Shown: positions 1 to 6,955, counted from the first letter of the stretch. The stretch is DNA of 12,145 nt from Succinimonas sp045124755 (GCF_045124755.1 NZ_JBGVMK010000109.1), one strand, 5' to 3'. Made by a program: numbers and translations. Notes: generated by a model not told the origin, from the sequence alone.

Positions 1-288
1 AAGTGCAAAATGGCAGGGATAAATTTTGCGGAGCAAGAGGAATCCTATACGTCCAAGTGTGATTCGCTGGCATTTGAATCAGTTGAAAAGCACGAGGAAT
101 ATAAAGGCAAAAGGATTTTCCGAGGCTTATTTAAATCATCTGCAGGTAAAGTTTTAAATGCCGATATAAATGGCGCTTTAAATATAGTCCGGAAATACTT
201 AGCCAAGTTAAAAGTAGCTGATGAGTCCTTTGTAAAAGGGATAATCAGTAGAGGTCTGTTCGCTAGGCCACATATAATAACTTTCTAG
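1..288 (+). CDS. tnpB: IS200/IS605-family TnpB (RNA-guided nuclease / OrfB), C-terminal fragment cut by window start
   Basis: The frame is open from base 1 to a TAG at 286-288, so the gene starts upstream of the window; the Met at base 10 is internal. The visible 95 residues match the C-terminus of TnpB/OrfB: EESYTSK, then GKRIFRGLFKS, then NADINGALNIVRK, ending in RGLFARP. In this family the Asp of the NADxNGAxNI block is the last RuvC catalytic acid. The CxxC zinc-finger cysteines found in many TnpBs are absent (only the Cys of TSKCD remains), as in a known subgroup that carries a KRI.RGL strand instead. TnpB is a guide-RNA-directed DNA nuclease of the transposon; its omega RNA normally overlaps the 3' end of tnpB and the element's right end, and a short hairpin is visible there (GGTCT 253-257, AGGCC 265-269). 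The family call is firm. Whether the full gene is intact cannot be seen. Confidence 0.88.
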   Translation, partial: KCKMAGINFAEQEESYTSKCDSLAFESVEKHEEYKGKRIFRGLFKSSAGKVLNADINGALNIVRKYLAKLKVADESFVKGIISRGLFARPHIITF

Positions 289-351
289 CTGTTTTATGGA
301 GAATTATTCCCTATGGAATGTTTCAGATCAACTATAGTATGGAACAGAGCG

Positions 352-1896
352 ATGACAATTACCTCATCCGCCACAAAGAAAACTCTTGTTAAGAAACTCG
401 CCCTGACTGTCCTGTCCGGTCTCATGCTGACAGCGGTCTCATCCTGTTCTGTCTCCGCTCATTCCGATAAAAAGCCAAGCGCCTTTGAATATGACGCCTC
501 AGAAAATAACGGTTCATCTCCTGCCGTAAATCCTCCGGATCCCCGGAGTTTGGTAGCAAAGACCCAAACCTCCGCAGACAGGATCTCCGGAAATGCCTGG
601 AAATACCCCAATGACCGGGTATTCATGGTGGATTACGAAAAAGCCGCACGTATGGAAAACGCGGCCCAGGGGACCGTTTCCCAAAAGACGCTTCACAGCA
701 TCAATGACGCAGATAATGAGCTCCTCCGCTCCGTTGAAAAGGGAACCCTGAAAAAGCTCGTCATCGCCTACAATCTTGACAGTTCGGAGGCGCATCATTC
801 GCCCTTTCAGCGGATCTGCGGAGTTATCAAGAGGATAGACTTTGCCATAGAGTTCGCTCCTGAGGTTACCTCTCTTTACGGGCTATTTGAGGGATGTACC
901 CTGAAGGCTCTCCCCAAAGCTCTTAACACCTCCCGGATCGTCAGCATGGAAAGGATGTTTGCCGGAGCAAGAATTGAAGCCCCCTTCCCGCAAATGGACA
1001 CCTCCCGGGTCAGGGTCATGACGGAAATGTTCGCAAAAAGCATTATCGAAACGCCGCTCCCAAGTTTTGCGGTCAGGGAGGTCACATACATGGGGAGAAT
1101 GTTTCAGGGGAGCGTCATCAACAGCAAAATAAACGTTGTTTCCGAAAACACGGATCTCACCCATTTTTTCAGCGACGCGGTTATCAATGTCTCCCCGGAT
1201 CTGGATATCAGAAAAGCGGAGAATCTCACCGGCATGTTCGCGGGGGCGGTAATTAATGCTCCCCTGAACATTGACGCCCCTGCCGCCGCCAGGCTGGATA
1301 AGATGTTCCGCAAGGCAACGATCAGCCGGGAAATCAGCTTTACCCCGGAAACCCGCCCTTCTTCAGTCATCAGCATGTTTGAAGAAGCCTCCTTCTCCTC
1401 CGGGGTTGCCGCGCCGTACCTTGATACCTCCGAAGTCACCGATATGAAGAGCATGTTCAAAAGCACCCGGAATCTCAGAACCGTACCGGCCTACAATACC
1501 TCCCGAGTCAGAGACTTTGCAGAAATGTTCCGGGGAAGCTCCGTCTCTGAGGTGCCGGCGCTTGACACCGCGGAGGCGCAGAGTATGGCGGGTATGTTTG
1601 CCGGCGCTGCAAATCTCAGGGAGCTTCCGGAATTAGACATGACCAAAATACACTGTCCGGTTCCCGCCATGACGCCGCATCAGGACTCCAGCGCAGCGGC
1701 GGGCGCGGCAGACATCAGGGAAAACTGCCGGCTTTACCTTACCAGAGTTCCTGAAAAACCCGCCCCTCAGGGAAGCGGCTCGAACGCGGTGGCAGATGCT
1801 TTTACCGGGGTTTTGTGCATCATTACCCTGCCCATCTGTGCCTCTGTTATGTCAACAGCCGTGCATCAGTTATTATACAGCACAGCTCATCATTAA
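352..1896 (+). CDS. BspA-like (DUF285 repeat) lipoprotein
   Basis: Predicted 514-residue surface or periplasmic lipoprotein. The N-terminus has a basic region (KKTLVKK), a hydrophobic core and the lipobox V29-S-S-C32; residue +2 is Ser, which by the Lol rule favours the outer membrane. Residues about 171-433 hold about eleven repeats of 23-25 residues with the DUF285/BspA pattern, such as DTSRVRVMTEMF and DTSEVTDMKSMF, in which Met-x-x-Met-Phe recurs once per unit. BspA-type repeats are known in adhesion and surface proteins of oral and gut bacteria; the ligand here is unknown. The tail, about residues 480-505, is strongly hydrophobic, which is unusual in a lipoprotein. The ATG at 352 is chosen because it gives a normal signal-peptide length. 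An in-frame ATG at 313 has a better ribosome binding site (GGAGAA, 298-303) and would add 13 residues. The gene begins 63 bases after the tnpB stop and has no convincing promoter of its own. Confidence 0.85.
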   Translation: MTITSSATKKTLVKKLALTVLSGLMLTAVSSCSVSAHSDKKPSAFEYDASENNGSSPAVNPPDPRSLVAKTQTSADRISGNAWKYPNDRVFMVDYEKAARMENAAQGTVSQKTLHSINDADNELLRSVEKGTLKKLVIAYNLDSSEAHHSPFQRICGVIKRIDFAIEFAPEVTSLYGLFEGCTLKALPKALNTSRIVSMERMFAGARIEAPFPQMDTSRVRVMTEMFAKSIIETPLPSFAVREVTYMGRMFQGSVINSKINVVSENTDLTHFFSDAVINVSPDLDIRKAENLTGMFAGAVINAPLNIDAPAAARLDKMFRKATISREISFTPETRPSSVISMFEEASFSSGVAAPYLDTSEVTDMKSMFKSTRNLRTVPAYNTSRVRDFAEMFRGSSVSEVPALDTAEAQSMAGMFAGAANLRELPELDMTKIHCPVPAMTPHQDSSAAAGAADIRENCRLYLTRVPEKPAPQGSGSNAVADAFTGVLCIITLPICASVMSTAVHQLLYSTAHH

Positions 1897-2235
1897 GGCG
1901 GCTCACTGCAGACCTGACTTTTTGAGGCTTCCGGAATTCCGGCATTTTCTCCTCCGGGCTTCCTCCCCGCCGCTGAAGTCCGGCCTCCCGCCTCCGGTCT
2001 CTCCGAAAAAGTCAGGCTTTCCCTTAAGCGCTTAAAAACATGTCCCTCGGGAGCATAACAGAAGGCACTGCCCGGATTTCCTGACATTTCTTAGCAATTC
2101 CCGTGATTTCCCGGAATTCCCGATGATTCGGAAAACGGGAAGCGCCTTCTTCCCCTCGTGCGGAATCTTTACTGCTTCGGGAGCGGAGTATTCGTCGCTG
2201 CCGGGGATTTGCAAAAGAAGAAGCTCTTTCCCGGA
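1897..2235. other. Convergent intergenic region with nested inverted repeats
   Basis: This lies between the converging ends of the BspA-like and DUF4105 genes. No gene is convincing. It holds an 11-base inverted repeat, CCTGACTTTTT at 1913-1923 and its complement at 2006-2016, and inside it a perfect palindrome, CCGGAATTCCGG, at 1931-1942. Further on, AATTCCCG repeats flank a third CCGGAATTCC-like site near 2108-2122. A TTG-initiated 60-codon minus-strand frame (2032-2214) begins 22 bases downstream of the DUF4105 stop; it has no clear ribosome binding site or recognisable domain. Confidence 0.4.
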
Positions 2236-3936
2236 TTAAAACCGCAGAGCTACTCCTCCCGAAAGCTCCAGAAGCTCCCTTCGGGATCCCAGCCGCCCCT
2301 TGTCTCTTCTGTCATTGTCAGAAAGCCGGTAGTAATTTCCGGAAAGCTCCAGCCAGAGATTGTCCGTGAGGCGTTTTGACCCCGTGCCGGACACCCGGCT
2401 CCGGTAACCCCTGTAGCCCTCGTGATCCGAAAGCGCATAACGCCAGGAAAGCGACCAGCGGCCCAGAACCGGATGGGTGCAGAAAACGCCCAAGGTGTTC
2501 AGAAGATAGGGGTTAACGCCTCCGGAATCAATCTGCAGGCCCGCTCTTACGGAGTAAAACGGCCTCAGTCCTCCGCTCCCCGCAGAAAACCCCAGCCCCG
2601 TGGCCAGATCCGGATAAAGTGATGCATGGGCGGCAGTAACATCTCCGTGAAAGCGGATCATAAGATCCGGGGTCAGGCTGGCCGGGGACAGCACATCCGT
2701 GTAGCGGTACTTATTCGTGAAGTTTATTTCGCTGATATAAGGCCGCTGTCTGTAGCTCCTCATGGTTACCGATAAGAGGTCAGTGTTTTCCAGTACGGGA
2801 GAAGCGGAGATATCCTCGCTTACTTCCCGGAAGAACGGCATGAATTTAAGAGAGAAGCCGCTCCCGTAAAGGGATGACCAGACATAGCCTCCGGACAGTC
2901 TTACCAGCGGCGGCGCCTCCTCGGGATTTACCGGACGTCCCAGATCCGCATAGTACTGATCCGTTCTGGTATAATAGGACTCTTCTTCAGAGACCAGCCC
3001 GCTGTCCTTAAGGTATCTCACATATTCCAGCGGGGTCAGAAAGCTCCCGTAATCCGGCACCTCAAGATCTCGGCTCATTACCCGGAGAAGGTGCTCCGAG
3101 CCGTTAGCGCAGTTATTCACGGTAAAACGGTATCTGACATTCTGATCCTTTAATTCAAAAAGGTGGAGATAAAGCCAGAGCCGTTCCTCCTCCGTGGTCC
3201 GGATCCGGTATTCCTTAACGGAGCGGTTTTCTCCGACAATATAGGAATCCCGGAATTTGGCAAAGGGCGCCAGAAAATAGTTCCCCGGCATCGGCTCATA
3301 CACCATCTCCGCGATCCCACGGGGCTGCCCCATAAAGGTTACGGCATATTTCACCTTTCTTCCCGTTTCGTTATCTCCCGCTATGGAAATCCCGGTATGC
3401 CCCATGGAGGACACAAAGGCCGAGCTGTCCTCATAAACCAGGAGCAGCGACACCTCCGAAACAAAGACATTGCGGCGGTATTCCGCAAAATCCGGGCAGT
3501 CCCGGCTGTCCGGAAGCTCATGATAGATAAGGTAATAGCGGGCGGGGTAACGGCAGGCACCCTCCGGGTCTCTTCTGAAATAATCCAGCGTGGCCCGGAG
3601 CTCTCTTTCGGGATCAATAACGGCATTCCCCCGGCCGGTGAGATAGAAATCACTGTACTCAATAGCGTTGACGCCGTTTCTGATGTGGAGAAGCGCCTCC
3701 CACTTCGTTATGAAAGCGGCGGGGAGAGCCTGATAAGGAGTATGCTGTAACTGAGAAGCGGAGAGCTCCGGCCGGGGCTCGCGTTCCTCGGGGTTACTGC
3801 CGGAAGCGGGGCTGGTTTCTTCCGAGTTCTCCCCGGCCTGAAGCCGGGGAGCGGCCGCCGCCGCTCCGGAAAGCGTAACCATAAGTCCCTGAACCGTCAG
3901 GAAAACAGCCAGAAACCGAACAGCAATTCTGAACAT
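2236..3936 (-). CDS. DUF4105 (Lnb-type periplasmic domain) protein with C-terminal beta-barrel-like region
   Basis: Predicted 566-residue exported protein. It has a Sec signal (FRIAVRFLAVFLTVQG ending in an Ala run, about residues 1-28), a Pro/Glu/Ser-rich linker to about 60, then a DUF4105 region. Family landmarks are W-x-x-LLH near residue 80, a DPERELRATL stretch, CRYPARYYL, the SSMGH motif with His180, and VNNC with Cys276. The His and Cys are the likely catalytic pair of this papain/NlpC-like fold. Residues about 340-566 alternate polar and hydrophobic residues, are rich in Gly, Tyr and Arg, and end in ALRF, a terminal Phe typical of outer-membrane barrels. DUF4105 domains include the lipoprotein N-acyltransferase Lnb of Gram-positives; the substrate of the Gram-negative proteins is not established. 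The ATG at 3936 is preferred over the TTG at 3951 because it opens directly on the signal peptide; neither has a strong ribosome binding site. The gene stands alone between divergent or unrelated neighbours. Confidence 0.86.
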   Translation of the reverse strand: MFRIAVRFLAVFLTVQGLMVTLSGAAAAAPRLQAGENSEETSPASGSNPEEREPRPELSASQLQHTPYQALPAAFITKWEALLHIRNGVNAIEYSDFYLTGRGNAVIDPERELRATLDYFRRDPEGACRYPARYYLIYHELPDSRDCPDFAEYRRNVFVSEVSLLLVYEDSSAFVSSMGHTGISIAGDNETGRKVKYAVTFMGQPRGIAEMVYEPMPGNYFLAPFAKFRDSYIVGENRSVKEYRIRTTEEERLWLYLHLFELKDQNVRYRFTVNNCANGSEHLLRVMSRDLEVPDYGSFLTPLEYVRYLKDSGLVSEEESYYTRTDQYYADLGRPVNPEEAPPLVRLSGGYVWSSLYGSGFSLKFMPFFREVSEDISASPVLENTDLLSVTMRSYRQRPYISEINFTNKYRYTDVLSPASLTPDLMIRFHGDVTAAHASLYPDLATGLGFSAGSGGLRPFYSVRAGLQIDSGGVNPYLLNTLGVFCTHPVLGRWSLSWRYALSDHEGYRGYRSRVSGTGSKRLTDNLWLELSGNYYRLSDNDRRDKGRLGSRRELLELSGGVALRF

Positions 3937-4012
3937 CACAAAAGGAAACAACCATGCATATTAAACGCGCCAAGCCATGGGTAAATCAGGGCTGATCCAA
4001 GCCTTATTTCCT

Positions 4013-4028
4013 GCCGGAAAATTCCGGC
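4013..4028. repeat. Short perfect hairpin GCCGGAA/TTCCGGC
   Basis: Seven-base arms separated by AA form a near-palindrome in the leader between the hipA-like stop and the DUF4105 start. No T-run follows on either strand, so it is not a standard terminator. It is one of several CCGGAA/TTCCGG palindromes in the window. Confidence 0.4.
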
Positions 4029-4147
4029 CAAACTAACAAATCAGCGACAGCTCCTGGAAGCAGCAAAAACGGGGATGCGGAGACATAAAGAGACCGCCCC
4101 TGCCCCGCAAAAATCCCTGAGGCCAAGTCCGGCCTATTTCGCCGGGA

Positions 4148-4153
4148 ATTATA
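4148..4153 (-). promoter_or_regulatory. Candidate -10 box for the DUF4105 gene (perfect TATAAT)
   Basis: The minus strand reads GCGGTATAATTCCC here, a perfect sigma-70 -10 hexamer. No good -35 is present; the best is TTGCTT or TTTGCT at a short spacing. If used, it would give a leader of about 200 bases before the ATG at 3936, holding the hairpin at 4013-4028. It is a weak call based on one hexamer, but it is the only such box between the two genes. Confidence 0.3.
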
Positions 4154-4231
4154 CCGCAGGATCTTTGAAAGCAAATGGCTATTTGAAAAAGCTGACGAAA
4201 CATCCGGGCTATGGAAACGCCCTTTTCAGGA

Positions 4232-5140
4232 TCAGGAGGCGCCGCTTCTTCCCGCAGACTCCGCAAGCATCTGGTATGCCGGGGAGAGAATGAGGTTATA
4301 CCGCGCCGTGATATAGGCTTTGTAAAAATCCTTTTGAAGAAGAGAGAGTTCTGCCATGTCATCAATAAAGGCGTTTATGGCCGCAAGATCAATGGCCGGA
4401 AATACCTTCAGGAGAGCGGCATTGCAGTCGGCATGATGTCTTCCGGTGATAAAATCATGGTAGTTAATTTTGCGGCCCTTCTGTTTAATGGCCGATGTCG
4501 GAAACTGAAAGATTCGGGCATGAAGCTCCCGGGGATCTGAAAGCACAAGGCGCATGATGTTCTCATCAGCCTGGGGGAGAAGGCTGCTTCCGCAGTCATA
4601 TACCGGAGCAAGCGTGAGCCGTCCGGTGTTTTCATCATAAAGAAAGCCCCAGTTTCCATTGTGGCGGTCAAAATTACCGATAAGAGCGTCAATTACGAAC
4701 ATGCTCCAAAAACGTTCGGTAATTACAGATGGCGAAAGATACGACTGAGTCTCAATAGCCTCAATAATGTCGTTAAGCTCAGTTCCGGTACCATTGCTTT
4801 TTGAATCTGTGAGGGAATTTTTTACAGAACAGAAATCAAAGAACCTCTTATGGTTTTCAGAAAAATCCTGGCAGGCACAGACAATTTTGTTTTTCCCATT
4901 TTCAGAGAAGCTTCCCAGCATGGTCTTCTGAGCAGGAATCCCGCACAGTCTGAAGATGCTGCTGCCAAGATGCTCGCTGACACAACCGTTTGTATAGGAA
5001 AGATCAGTAGGTTTTCCGGCGGCAGATGGAGGGAATTTCAAAATATAGATTTCGTTATTCCAAATAACTGGTCTTTTGCCTCCATTGGCACCGTTATAAA
5101 ACCTTCCGGGAACAACAGGACACGAGGTGAAGTCAATCAT
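4232..5140 (-). CDS. HipA-like serine/threonine kinase toxin (short HipT/CtkA-type)
   Basis: Predicted 302-residue cytoplasmic kinase of the HipA superfamily. Visible landmarks are the Gly-rich stretch NGANGGK (16-22), the ATP-binding Lys35 in ILKF, a conserved VSEHLG helix (54-59), the catalytic loop GNFDRHNGNWG with Asp158 and Asn163, and the metal-binding Asp182 in APVYDCGSSL. It lacks the N-terminal subdomain of E. coli HipA (about 440 residues), so its size is closer to HipT and to CtkA of Helicobacter. HipA-type toxins phosphorylate aminoacyl-tRNA synthetases; the target here is unknown. The start at 5140 is chosen because the upstream gene's stop overlaps it (ATGATTGA) and GGAG lies 7 bases upstream; a longer frame to 5209 would run deep into the antitoxin gene. 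All catalytic residues seem present, so the kinase is probably active. The C-terminus ends in a small Ala/Gly/Ser-rich tail. Confidence 0.9.
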   Translation of the reverse strand: MIDFTSCPVVPGRFYNGANGGKRPVIWNNEIYILKFPPSAAGKPTDLSYTNGCVSEHLGSSIFRLCGIPAQKTMLGSFSENGKNKIVCACQDFSENHKRFFDFCSVKNSLTDSKSNGTGTELNDIIEAIETQSYLSPSVITERFWSMFVIDALIGNFDRHNGNWGFLYDENTGRLTLAPVYDCGSSLLPQADENIMRLVLSDPRELHARIFQFPTSAIKQKGRKINYHDFITGRHHADCNAALLKVFPAIDLAAINAFIDDMAELSLLQKDFYKAYITARYNLILSPAYQMLAESAGRSGAS

Positions 5141-5555
5141 CAGATTCTCCGAACAGAAATTTATTACGCAGGTAATCCGCATGTTCATGGGTGATAACAC
5201 CGTCATCAATCTCTGCTATGTTGATACTGCTGTAGAGTTCGCACCACAGGCAGTCCAGGAGAGTGCTGTGATTTCGCACCCCATCCTTGTAAGCATCAAG
5301 ATCATGCTGGAGGTAACCCGGCAGGCCGTACTCAAATGATTGTTCGCGGTAATTCCGGAAAAGCTCTGCTTCCTTTAGAAATTCTTCGGAAACCTTGAGA
5401 GCCTGAGCCAGTTTTGCGATCGTTGCAGCAGAACAATCTTCAAGGGGGATTTTTCTGGAGATGATACCCTTTATGACGTTTTCGGAAACACCCGACCGGA
5501 CAGACAAGATTTCCGGAGTCAGACTTCGCTCTGACAGCAGTTCATCGATTATCAT
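5133..5555 (-). CDS. XRE-family antitoxin/repressor with C-terminal extension, partner of HipA-like kinase
   Basis: Predicted 140-residue protein. Residues about 3-65 form a helix-turn-helix of the XRE/HipB type (LTPEILSVRSGVSENVIKGI, then TIAKLAQALKVSEEFL). Residues about 68-140 are a separate region with LLDCLWCELYSSINIAEIDD and HADYLRNKFLFG, a combination I associate with proteins encoded upstream of short HipA-like kinases, especially in Firmicutes. The likely role is to bind DNA at its own promoter and neutralise the kinase; the C-terminal region is the candidate kinase-binding part. Translation begins at 5555 behind a strong site (AAGGAG, 7 bases upstream). The gene ends inside the kinase start (8-base overlap), consistent with translational coupling and fixed stoichiometry. 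What remains inferred is neutralisation: no antitoxicity can be read from sequence alone. Confidence 0.85.
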   Translation of the reverse strand: MIIDELLSERSLTPEILSVRSGVSENVIKGIISRKIPLEDCSAATIAKLAQALKVSEEFLKEAELFRNYREQSFEYGLPGYLQHDLDAYKDGVRNHSTLLDCLWCELYSSINIAEIDDGVITHEHADYLRNKFLFGESDD

Positions 5556-5585
5556 ACGCAGACTCCTTTTTTGCAGTAATCAATA

Positions 5586-5623
5586 ACATGTTTCATTTTG
5601 AAATACCGCTACCTGAAACGTGT
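5586..5623. promoter_or_regulatory. Candidate operator of the HipA-like module
   Basis: An imperfect inverted repeat, ACATGTTTCA (5586-5595) and TGAAACGTGT (5614-5623), matches at nine of ten positions with 18 bases between arms. A third half-site, TGAAA at 5599-5603, makes an inner inverted repeat with TTTCA (5591-5595). The outer arm abuts the -10 box, so a bound repressor would block RNA polymerase. This fits HipB-type autoregulation, but binding is inferred. Confidence 0.5.
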
Positions 5624-5624
5624 G

Positions 5625-5653
5625 ATCATAACCTAGTACTATTTACATTTTAA
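5625..5653 (-). promoter_or_regulatory. Sigma-70-like promoter of the antitoxin-kinase operon
   Basis: On the minus strand TTAAAA (5648-5653, four of six to consensus) and TATGAT (5625-5630, five of six) are separated by 17 bases. The expected start point near 5618 lies inside the candidate operator, about 60 bases before the antitoxin ATG. Confidence 0.55.
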
Positions 5654-5868
5654 CGGTATTATCATGCAAAAACTACTTGGACAGTTCCGTTTCTTTCCAG
5701 AGTCGGTGCTCCTTTCTCGTTTATCTCATTTATATTCATTCACCTCATATTTCACAAGCTCGTAATAACCTGAGATATACTGAGACATGATATGGCGTAA
5801 GGGGGATGCAACATAGTGTAATGCAAGGCAAAAACACGTCATGGCCAGCCCCCATTAGCCTCGCCTCT

Positions 5869-6084
5869 TTAGAGCTTAGCCATAATTTTCATCCCGAACC
5901 ATCGCAATGCGGCTTTTGAGCCGTATTTGCCTCGTGAAGATCTTATGCCTTGTTTTTCGTATTCCGGAACCTGCTCATGTACGCAAAAAGGAATCGGTTC
6001 CTTTTGAAGATGCGAGCCCCGCTTGTTAAGTTTTGCCGCCAGAATTTCAGGTCAGCGCCGTTCCAAATGCGGGGTTACAGACAT
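5869..6084 (-). pseudogene. Possible broken small gene or transposase remnant
   Basis: The frame starts with ATG at 6084 (MSVTPHLERR), meets TGA after ten residues and then stays open for 61 codons to TAA. The second part is Lys/Arg-rich and includes HEQVPEYEKQGIRSSRGKYG. I do not recognise the family. The single in-frame stop, the basic composition and the position in a gene-poor gap next to other fragments suggest a relic, but a chance open frame is possible. Confidence 0.22.
5985..6005 (-). terminator. Weak terminator-like hairpin downstream of the 250-residue secreted protein gene
   Basis: AAAAGGAA and TTCCTTTT form a perfect 8-base stem around a 4-base loop, with five T on the minus strand at its end. 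It lies about 95 bases after the stop at 6099. The stem has only two G-C pairs, so termination would be weak. Confidence 0.25.
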
Positions 6085-6098
6085 AAACCGCCCCAAAA

Positions 6099-6851
6099 TT
6101 ACTTTGACACCCTTTCAAACGGAGCCTGATAGCCAGTGCCTTCCATGCGGATCACCTTCTTGATCTCAAATGAAGTGATCCCGAAATCCCGGCCCAGCGG
6201 GGATCTCTTTTCGGTATCGCCGTCATATTCGATCTTCACGCAGTTCGGCTTATCCTTTACGGTAAAGACCTCTTTGGCGCTGTCATACGAAGCCTTGTAG
6301 GAGCAGGAATGAGTTTCCTCGCCGCCGTCAGATTCGTTTACCTCAAGAGTGTAGGCATCACCGGTCTTGGCTACCTGGATATTGTAGCCGCCGTTAAAGT
6401 CATATGACCAAGATCCGGTCTCTCCGGACTCGGGGCCGATATAACCGGCAACGCCGTATACCTTATCGCCGGCCTTCTGAATGAGCTGTCTGGTCTCGAC
6501 AAAGGCGTAGGTGACCGGCGTATCGTCATCTTCCTCGTCTTCATCGGCATCCTCCGGTTCGGTCTGTTCCCCGATAACCTCGCAGTCAATGGTATCCAGA
6601 GCTACCTTAAGGGCTTCGGCCTTGGCGTCAAAGGCCGCTTTACACTTGCAGAGGGTATAGGTTTTTGCGGTGTCCGGATTTTCGGAGTATTCCTCCATGG
6701 CAAAAGCATTGCCGTCTTTGACGATTTTAATCACCTCGTTTTCAAGATAGGGATGCTCCCATCTTCCGGTGATATCATTTTCTGTAATGGCCGCAAGGCC
6801 GGTTACCGGCAAAGCCAGCAGAATACCAAAACTCAGTTTATGAAGCTTCAT
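6099..6851 (-). CDS. Secreted protein with two homologous domains joined by an acidic linker
   Basis: Predicted 250-residue exported protein of unknown function. A Sec signal ends near residue 20 (LLALPVTGLA then AITEND). Two copies of a domain of about 65 residues follow. Copy 1 (about 28-90) begins TGRW and copy 2 (about 145-204) begins TGSW; both then show a K-x-G-x-A strand, an acidic turn, T-x-x-C or H-S-C, a KA-(F/Y)-D segment and a final Cys. The linker, about 97-111, is nearly all Asp/Glu (DADEDEEDDD). Conserved Cys in each copy (C68 or C70 with C90; C183 with C204) probably form disulfides in the periplasm. The TGxW opening and strand pattern recall small lipocalin-like or lysozyme-inhibitor-like folds, but I cannot assign a family. 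The ATG at 6851 has GAGGA upstream at normal spacing. The neighbouring genes on the same strand also encode exported Cys-containing proteins. Confidence 0.75.
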   Translation of the reverse strand: MKLHKLSFGILLALPVTGLAAITENDITGRWEHPYLENEVIKIVKDGNAFAMEEYSENPDTAKTYTLCKCKAAFDAKAEALKVALDTIDCEVIGEQTEPEDADEDEEDDDTPVTYAFVETRQLIQKAGDKVYGVAGYIGPESGETGSWSYDFNGGYNIQVAKTGDAYTLEVNESDGGEETHSCSYKASYDSAKEVFTVKDKPNCVKIEYDGDTEKRSPLGRDFGITSFEIKKVIRMEGTGYQAPFERVSK

Positions 6852-6955
6852 ATCAATCTTCCTCGTGGTTGTGATGTTGTACAGAAATGTTGAACCGGAT
6901 GCCTCAGACTGTTCCGGGAAAGCTTCCGGGGCATCTTCGGGGCGGAAAAATCAGA

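Larger units (their letters stand above)
5654..6098. other. Gap without a convincing gene; coding-like fragments on minus strand
   Basis: Two minus-strand frames look more like protein than chance. One runs from an ATG at 6084 through an in-frame TGA (6052-6054) and then open to a TAA at 5869-5871, ending GSKAALRWFGMKIMAKL. The second, 5726-5842, encodes 38 residues ending ELVKYEVNEYK. Neither has a recognised domain or a clear ribosome binding site. They could be the decayed end of a mobile element or of a lost gene. A short hairpin (5910-5923) is also present. Confidence 0.35.

Noticed and set aside
3163..3750. 195-codon plus-strand frame
   Set aside because: It is a shadow of the DUF4105 gene; its product resembles reverse-frame translation and has no signal or domain.
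4211..4540. Plus-strand frame over the hipA-like gene
   Set aside because: It lies antisense to a kinase gene with clear motifs, and its product has no recognisable feature.
4408..4692. Minus-strand frame inside the kinase gene in another phase
   Set aside because: Same-strand shadow of the kinase gene, without any start signal.
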